64,000 nt of DNA from Actinostola sp. cb2023 (taxonomy: Eukaryota > Cnidaria > Anthozoa > Actiniaria > Actinostolidae), in contig JAUJYZ010001069.1 in NCBI GenBank assembly GCA_033675265.1, forward strand, positions 162,139 to 226,138. The letters run 5' to 3'. A model generated the notes under the pieces. It was not told where the DNA came from. It made no database searches and saw only the letters and a list, made by a program, of their open reading frames with translations. The translations under genes were made by a program, and so were the position numbers. Each line of letters begins with the position of its first letter. Position 1 is the stretch's first letter. Positions 56,201 to 64,000 of this stretch are shown one piece after another.

Positions 56201-59200
56201 CCAAAGGTCACCCCCTCCCAGCCCAAAGGTCACCCCCTGCCTATCCAAATTTCTCCACCCTCCCTACCCAAAGGTCACCCCCTCCCCGCCCAAAGGTCAC
56301 CCCATTCCCGCCCAAAGGTCACCCCGTCCCCACCCAAAGGTCACCCCCTCCCCGCCCAAAGTTCAAATCCCTCCCCCACCAAATTAATCTCCCTCCCCAC
56401 CGACAGTTCACCCCCTCCCCCTCCCCACCCAGAGTTCATCTCCTCCCCACCCAACGTTCACCCCCCTCCCCTCCCAAACGTCACCCTCCCCCCTACCCGC
56501 CCAAAGTCCACCTCCCTTCCCACCCAAAGCTCTCCTCCCTTCCCGCCCAAAGTTCATCCCCCTTCCCGCCCAAAGGTCACCCCCCTCCCCGCCCAATGGT
56601 CACCCTCTCCCTATCCAAAGTTCTCCACCCTCCCTGCCCAAAGTTCAACCCCTTCCCACCCAAAGTTCACCCCCTTCCCTGCCCAAAGGTCACCCCCTCC
56701 CTACCCAAAGTTCACCCTCTCTCCGCCAAAAGTTAAAATCCCTCACCACGAAAAGTTCATCCCCCCTTCCCAGCCAAAGTTCATCCCCCTCCCTGCCCAA
56801 AGTTCACCCCCTTCCCACCCAAAGTTCAAACCCCTCCCTGCCCTGTCCAAAGTTCACTCCTTCCCCACCCAAAGATCATCCCCCTTCCCGCCCATAGGTC
56901 ACCCCGTCCCCGCCCAAAGGTCACCCACCTCCCCGCCAAAAGGTCACCCCCCTCCCTACCCAAAGTTCAAAACCCTCCCCTCCCAAAGGTCACCCCCCCT
57001 TCCCACCCAAAGTTCACCTCCTTCCCACCCAAAGTTCATCCCCCTCCCCGCCCAAAGTTAATCTGCCTACCCACCCACAGGTCACCCCCTCCCCACCCAG
57101 AGTTCATCCCCTTCCCACCCAAAGTTCACCTCCCTTCCCACCCAAAGTTCACCTCCCTTCCCACCCAAAGTTCTCCTCCCTTCCCGCCCAAAGTTCATCC
57201 CCTTCCCCGCCCAAAGGTCATCCCCACCTCCCCGCCAAAAGGTCACCCCCCTCCCTACCCAAAGTTCAAAACCCTCCCCTCCCAAAGGTCACCCCCCCCC
57301 TTCCCACCCAAAGTTCACCTCCTTCCCACCCAAAGTTCATCCCCCTCCCCGCCCAAAGTTAATCTGCCTACCCACCCACAGGTCACCCCCTCCCCACCCA
57401 GAGTTCATCCCCTTCCCACCCAAAGTTCACCTCCCTTCCCACCCAAAGTTCACCTCCCTTCCCACCCAAAGTTCTCCTCCCTTCCCGCCCAAAGTTCATC
57501 CCCTTCCCCGCCCAAAGGTCACCCACCTTTCCGCCCAAAGTTCACCGCCTCCCTATCCAAAGTTCTCCACCCTCCCTGCCCAAAGTTCAACCCCTTCCCA
57601 CCCAAAGTCCACCCCCCTCCCTGCAAATAGTTCATTTCACTCCTCCACCCCCAGGTCACCCCCTCCCCGCCCAAAGATCACCCCGTCTCCGCCTAAAGGT
57701 AACCCCCCTCCCCGCCCAAAGGTCATCCCCCTCCCTGCCCAAAGTTCACCCCCCTTTCCCACCCAAAGTTCACCTCCCTCCCCGCTCAAAGGTCACCCTC
57801 CCTCCCTGCCCAAAGTTCATCCCCCCTCCCCACCCAAAGTTCACCTCCCTTCCCGCCCAAAGTTCATCCCCCTCCCATCCCAAAGGTAACCCCTCTCCCC
57901 GTCCAAAGTTCACCCCCTTCCTACCCAAAGTTCACCCCCCTCCCCGCCCAAAGTTCAAATCCCTCCCCACCAAAAGTTCATCCCCCTCATTTCCCAAAGT
58001 TCACCCCCTTCCCACCCAAAGTTCAACCCCCTCCCTGCCCTGCCCAAAGTTCACTCCTTCCCCACCCAAAGATCATCCCCCTTCCCGCCCATAGGTCACC
58101 CCGTCCCCGCCCAAAGGTCACCCACCTTCCCGCCAAAAGGTCACCCCCCTCCCTACCCAAAGTTCAAAACCCTCCCCTCCCAAAGGTCACCCCCCTTCCC
58201 ACCCAAAGTTCACCTCCTTCCCACCCAAAGTTCATCCCCCTCCCCGCCCAAAGTTAATATGCCTACCCACCCACAGGTCACCCCCTCCCCACCCAGAGTT
58301 CATCCCCTTCCCACCCAAAGATCACCTCCCTTCCCACCCAAAGTTCACCTCCCTTCTCACCCAAAGTTCTCCTCCCTTCCCGCCGAAAGTTCATCCCCCT
58401 CCCCGCCCAATGGTCACCCCGTCCCCACCCAAAGGTCACCCCCCCCCCCCGCCCAAAGATCATCCCCTCCCCGCCCAAAGTTCAAATCCCTCCCCACCAA
58501 AAGTTCATCCCCCTCCCTGCCCAAAGTTCACCCCTTTCCCACCCAAAGTTCACCTCCCTCCCCGCTCAAAGGTCACCCTCCCTCCCTGCCCAAAGTTCAT
58601 CCCCCTCCCCACCCAAAGTTCACCTCCCTTCCCGCCCAAAGTTTCATCCCCCTCCCATCCCAAAGGTAACCCCTCTCCCCGTCCAAAGTTCACCCCCTTC
58701 CTACCCAAAGTTCACCCCCCTCCCCGCCCAAAGTTCAAATCCCTCCCCACCAAAAGTTCATCCCCCTCATTCCCAAAGTTCACCCCCTTCCCACCCAAAG
58801 TTCAACCCCCTCCCTGCCCTGCCCAAAGTTCACTCCTTCCCCACCCAAAGATCATCCCCCTTCCCGCCCATAGGTCACCCCGTCCCCGCCCAAAGGTCAC
58901 CCACCTTCCCGCCAAAAGGTCACCCCCCTCCCTACACCAAAGTTCAAAACCCTCCCCCCCCCAAGGTCCCCCCCTTCCCTTCCACCCAAAGTTCACCTCC
59001 TTCCCACCCAAAGTTCATCCCCCTCCCCGCCCAAAGTTAATATGCCTACCCACCCACAGGTCACCCCCTCCCCCCTCCCCACCCAGAGTTCATCCCCTTC
59101 CCACCCAAAGATCACCTCCCCCTCCCTGCCCAAAGTTCACCCCCTTCCCACCCAAAGTTCACCTCCCTCCCTTCCCCACCCAAAGTTCATCCCCCTTCCC

Positions 59201-62200
59201 CCAAAGTTCACCCAAAAGGTCACCCCCCCCCCAAAGTTCCCCCCCCCCCAAAGGTCACCCCCCCTCCCCCCTCCCCGTTCATCCCCCTCCCCCCAAAGTC
59301 ACCCCAAAGGTAACCCCGTCCAAAGTTCACCCCCTTCCCCAAAGTTCACCCCCCTCCCCCCCTCAAATCCCTCCCCCCAAAAGTTCATCCCCCTCATTTC
59401 CCCAAAGTTCACCCCCTCCCTGCCCCCAAAGTTCACTCCTTCCCCCCACCCAAAGATCATCCCCCTCCCGCCCATAGGTCACCCCGTCCCCGCCCAAAGG
59501 TCACCCCCTCCCGCCCCACCCCCCTCCCTACCCAAAGTTCACCCTTCACCCCCCTCCCACCCAAAGTTCACCTCCTCCCACCCAAAGTTCATCCCCCTCC
59601 CCGCCCAAAGTTAATCTGCCTACCCACCCACAGGTCACCCCTCCCCCCAAAGTTCATCCCTTCCCACCCAAAGATCCCTCCCTTCCCACCCAAAGTTCAC
59701 CTCCCTTCCCCCTCCTCCCTTCCCGCCCATCCCCCAAAGGTCACCCCGTCCCCACCCAAAGGTCACCCCCTCCCCGCCCAAAGGTCATCCCCTCCCCGCC
59801 CAAAGTTCAAATCCCTCCCCCCAAAAGTTCATCCCCCTCCCTGCCAAAGTTCACCCCCTTTCCCACCCAAAGTTCACCTCCCTCCCCGCTCAAAGGTCAC
59901 CCTCCTCCCTGCCCAAAGTTCATCCCCCCTCCCCACCCAAAGTTCACCTCCCTTCCCGCCCAAAGTTCATCCCCCTCCCATCCCAAAGGTAACCCCCTCC
60001 CCGTCCAAAGTTCCCCCCCTTCCTACCCAAAGTTCACCCCCTCCCCGCCCAAAGTTCAAATCCCCTCCCCACCAAAAGTTCATCCCCCTCATTTCCCAAA
60101 GTTCACCCCCTTCCCACCCAAAGTTCAACCCCCTCCCTGCCCTGCCCAAAGTTCACCCCCTTCCCACCCAAAGATCATCCCCCTTCCCGCCCATAGGTCA
60201 CCCCGTCCCCGCCCAAAGGTCACCCACCTTCCCCGCCAAAAGGTCACCCCCCTCCCTACCCAAAGTTCAAATCCCCTCCCCTCCCAAAGGTCACCCCCCT
60301 TCCCACCCAAAGTTCACCTCCTTCCCACCCAAAGTTCATCCCCCTCCCCGCCCAAAGTTAATCTGCCTACCCACCCACAGGTCCCCCCCCCTCCCCACCC
60401 AGAGTTCATCCCCTTCCCACCCAAAGATCACCTCCCTTCCCACCCAAAGTTCACCTCCCTTCTCACCCAAAGTTCTCCTCCCTTCCCGCCGAAAGTTCAT
60501 CCCCCTCCCCGCCCAATGGTCACCCCGTCCCCACCCAAAGGTCACCCCCTCCCCGCCCAAAGGTCATCCCCTCCCCGCCCAAAGTTCAAATCCCTCCCCA
60601 CCAAAAGTTCATCCCCCTCCCTGCCCAAAGTTCACCCCCTTTCCCACCCAAAGTTCACCTCCCTCCCCGCTCAAAGGTCACCCTCCCTCCCTGCCCAAAG
60701 TTCATCCCCCTCCCCACCCAAAAAGTTCACCTCCCTTCCCGCCCAAAGTTCATCCCCCTCCCATCCCAAAGGTAACCCCTCTCCCCGTCCAAAGTTCACC
60801 CCCTTCCTACCCAAAGTTCACCCCCCTCCCCGCCCAAAGTTCAAATCCCTCCCCACCAAAAGTTCATCCCCCTCATTTCCCAAAGTTCACCCCCTTCCCA
60901 CCCAAAGTTCAACCCCCTCCCTGCCCTGCCCAAAGTTCACTCCTTCCCCACCCAAAGATCATCCCCCTTCCCGCCCATAGGTCACCCCGTCCCCGCCCAA
61001 AGGTCACCCACCTTCCCGCCAAAAGGTCACCCCCCTCCCTACCCAAAGTTCAAAACCCTCCCCTCCCAAAGGTCACCACCCCCTCCCCCCCTTCCCACCC
61101 AAAGTTCACCTCCTTCCCACCCAAAGTTCATCCCCCTCCCCGCCCAAAGTTAATATGCCTACCCACCCACAGGTCACCCCCCCCCCACCCAGAGTTCATC
61201 CCCTTCCCACCCAAAGATCACCTCCCTTCCCACCCAAAGTTCACCTCCCTTCCCACCCAAAGTTCTCCTCCCTTCCCGCCCAAAGTTCATCCCCCTCACC
61301 TCCCCGCGCCCAAAGGTCACCCCCTCCCAGCCCAAAGGTCACCCCCTGCCTATCCAAATTTCTCCACCCTCCCTACCCAAAGGTCACCCCCTCCCCGCCC
61401 AAAGGTCACCCCATTCCCGCCCAAAGGTCACCCCGTCCCCACCCAAAGGTCACCCCCTCCCCGCCCAAAGTTCAAATCCCTCCCCACCAAATTAATCTCC
61501 CTCCCCACCGACAGTTCACCCCCTCCCCACCCAGAGTTCATCTCCTCCCCACCCAACGTTCACCCCCCTCCCCTCCCAAAGGTCGCCCCCCCCCCCTACC
61601 CGCCCAAAGTCCACCTCCCTTCCCACCCAAAGCTCTCCTCCCTTCCCGCCCAAAGTTCATCCCCCTTCCCGCCCAAAGGTCACCCCCCTCCCCGCCCAAT
61701 GGTCACCCTCTCCCTATCCAAAGTTCTCCACCCTCCCTGCCCAAAGTTCAACCCCTTCCCACCCAAAGTTCACCCCCTTCCCTGCCCAAAGGTCACCCCC
61801 TCCCTACCCAAAGTTCACCCCCCTCTCCGCCAAAAGTTAAAATCCCTCACCACGAAAAGTTCATCCCCCTTCCCAGCCAAAGTTCATCCCCCTCCCTGCC
61901 CAAAGTTCACCCCCTTCCCACCCAAAGTTCAACCCCCTCCCTGCCCTGCCCAAAGTTCACTCCTTCCCCACCCAAAGATCATCCCCCTTCCCGCCCATAG
62001 GTCACCCCGTCCCCGCCCAAAGGTCACCCACCTCCCCGCCAAAAGGTCACCCCCCTCCCTACCCAAAGTTCAAAACCCTCCCCTCCCAAAGGTCACCCCC
62101 CCTTCCCCCCCAAAGTTCACCTCCTTCCCACCCAAAGTTCATCCCCCTCCCCGCCCAAAGTTAATCTGCCTACCCACCCACAGGTCACCCCCTCCCCACC

Positions 62201-64000
62201 CAGAGTTCATCCCCTTCCCACCCAAAGTTCACCTCCCTTCCCACCCAAAGTTCACCTCCCTTCCCACCCAAAGTTCTCCTCCCTTCCCGCCCAAAGTTCA
62301 TCCCCTTCCCCGCCCAAAGGTCACCCACCTTTCCGCCCAAAGTTCACCGCCTCCCTATCCAAAGTTCTCCACCCTCCCTGCCCAAAGTTCAACCCCTTCC
62401 CACCCAAAGTCCACCCCCCTCCCTGCAAATAGTTCATTTCACTCCTCCACCCCCAGGTCACCCCCTCCCCGCCCAAAGATCACCCCGTCTCCGCCTAAAG
62501 GTAACCCCCCTCCCCGCCCAAAGGTCATCCCCCCCCTCCCTGCCCAAAGTTTCACCCCCTTTCCCACCCAAAGTTCACCTCCCCCCCCCGCCCAAAGGTC
62601 ACCCCTCCCTCCCTGCCCAAAGTTCATCCCCCTCCCCACCCAAAGTTCACCTCCCTTCCCGCCCAAAGTTCATCCCCCCTCCCATCCCAAAGGTAACCCC
62701 CTCTCCCCGTCCAAAGTTCACCCCCTTCCTACCCAAAGTTCACCCCCCTCCCCGCCCAAAGTTCAAATCCCTCCCCACCAAAAGTTCATCCCCCTCATTT
62801 CCCAAAGTTCACCCCCTTCCCACCCAAAGTTCAACCCCCTCCCTGCCCTGCCCAAAGTTCACTCCTTCCCCACCCAAAGATCATCCCCCTTCCCGCCCAT
62901 AGGTCACCCCGTCCCCGCCCAAAGGTCACCCACCTTCCCGCCAAAAGGTCACCCCCCTCCCTACCCAAAGTTCAAAACCCTCCCCTCCCAAAGGTCACCC
63001 CCCTTCCCACCCAAAGTTCACCTCCTTCCCACCCAAAGTTCATCCCCCTCCCCGCCCAAAGTTAATATGCCTACCCACCCACAGGTCACCCCCTCCCCAC
63101 CCAGAGTTCATCCCCTTCCCACCCAAAGATCACCTCCCTTCCCACCCAAAGTTCACCTCCCTTCTCACCCAAAGTTCTCCTCCCTTCCCGCCGAAAGTTC
63201 ATCCCCCTACCCACCCAAAGGTCACCCCCCCGCTCCCCCGCCCAAAGGTCATCCCCTCCCCGCCCAAAGTTCAAATCCCTCCCCACCAAAAGTTCATCCC
63301 CCTCCCTGCCCAAAGTTCACCCCCTTTCCCACCCAAAGTTCACCTCCCTCCCCGCTCAAAGGTCACCCTCCCTCCCTGCCCAAAGTTCATCCCCCTCCCC
63401 ACCCAAATTTCACCTCCCTTCCCGCCCAAAGTTCATCCCCCTCCCATCCCAAAGGTAACCCCTCTCCCCGTCCAAAGTTCACCCCCTTCCTACCCAAAGT
63501 TCACCCCCCTCCCCGCCCAAAGTTCAAATCCCTCCCCACCAAAAGTTCATCCCCCTCATTTCCCAAAGTTCACCCCCTTCCCACCCAAAGTTCAACCCCC
63601 TCCCTGCCCTGCCCAAAGTTCACTCCTTCCCCACCCAAAGATCATCCCCCTTCCCGCCCATAGGTCACCCCGTCCCCGCCCAAAGGTCACCCACCTTCCC
63701 GCCAAAAGGTCACCCCCCTCCCTACCCAAAGTTCAAAACCCTCCCCTCCCAAAGGTCACCCCCCTTCCCACCCAAAGTTCACCTCCTTCCCACCCAAAGT
63801 TCATCCCCCTCCCCGCCCAAAGTTAATATGCCTACCCACCCACAGGTCACCCCCTCCCCCACCCAGAGTTCATCCCCTTCCCACCCAAAGATCACCTCCC
63901 TTCCCACCCAAAGTTCACCTCCCTTCCCACCCAAAGTTCTCCTCCCTTCCCGCCCAAAGTTCATCCCCCTCCGCGCCCAAAGGTCACCCCCTCCCAGCCC
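50271..64000. repeat. C-rich 22-23 bp satellite with higher-order structure, at least 13.7 kb
   Basis: The unit is of the form AAAGTTCACCTCCCTTCCCG plus CCC, with variants AAAGGTCACC, AAAGTTCATCC and AAAGATCACC. About 600 units are present, estimated from length. The landmark TTAATATGCC or TTAATCTGCC followed by TACCCACCCACAGGTC recurs 16 times (51891, 52691, 53464, 54266, 55270, 56049, 57059, 57360, 58255, 59039, 59612, 60359, 61151, 62162, 63063, 63824). The usual spacing is 745-800 bp, with several longer forms near 900-1010 bp. Long plus-strand frames (up to 995 codons) are proline/serine-rich and cycle in 23-residue blocks, as expected when a 23-bp unit is read through all three frames. 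No start context, splice sites or non-repeat ends support a protein. The array continues past the window. Confidence 0.97.

Noticed and set aside
50205..63663. Very long proline/serine-rich open frames (562, 995 and 654 codons) suggesting a repetitive extracellular protein
   Set aside because: They follow the 22-23 bp satellite exactly, cycle through all three frames in 23-residue blocks, and exist because the C-rich strand has few stop triplets. Neighbouring repeats break the frame freely, and no signal peptide, splice site or unique domain is present.
50271..64000. CRISPR array
   Set aside because: Units are directly tandem without unique spacers, and the window is animal DNA.

Overview
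This window is nuclear DNA from an animal, most likely a marine or other invertebrate. I cannot name the species. The evidence is an SLC24-type sodium/calcium-potassium exchanger, two C2H2 zinc-finger genes with metazoan-style TGEKPY linkers, a conserved splice acceptor, tRNA-derived SINE sequence, and a dense population of hairpin MITEs and inverted-repeat transposons. There is no operon structure, and genes fill under 8% of the sequence.

Layout. 1-7.2 kb: AT-rich DNA and a 5.8-kb inverted-repeat element flanked by TTAA. 11.9-16.5 kb: a second inverted-repeat element holding a decayed gene. 17.99-19.54 kb: an intact single-exon SLC24/NCKX gene. 19.9-24.6 kb: a thicket of small hairpin MITEs. 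25.4-39.0 kb: a tandem duplication of a nine-finger C2H2 gene. Each copy is on the minus strand and probably has a non-coding first exon. Different transposons entered the two introns at the same ancestral site, so empty and filled sites can be compared. 40.6-43.1 kb: a minisatellite of 24-, 17- and 40-bp units. 43.7-49.3 kb: a third inverted-repeat element with a decayed gene. 50.3-64.0 kb: a C-rich 22-23 bp satellite with higher-order structure that runs off the right edge.

The most interesting signal is that the second and third large elements both carry broken plus-strand copies of what I recognise as one uncharacterised multicopy invertebrate protein family. It has an N-terminal region with a GAPPLIAAPAH-type block, a middle region, a DTDVxVLAV-type (possibly PIN/FEN nuclease-like) region, and a C-terminal CXC (Tesmin/TSO1-like) tail. 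One element retains mainly the N-terminal and middle parts, the other mainly the C-terminal parts. In both, the terminal arms carry YY1-like motifs, and in one an ETS-like motif is adjacent. This is a candidate undescribed transposon or selfish gene family.

The second notable signal is the satellite. It starts immediately after one terminus of a MITE whose full relatives lie at 23.4-23.8 kb, suggesting that the array grew inside a MITE. Nearly every unit has CAAAGGTCA or CAAAGTTCA, which resembles a nuclear-receptor half-site. The long proline-rich reading frames in this array are best explained by the lack of stop codons in C-rich repeats, not by a real protein.
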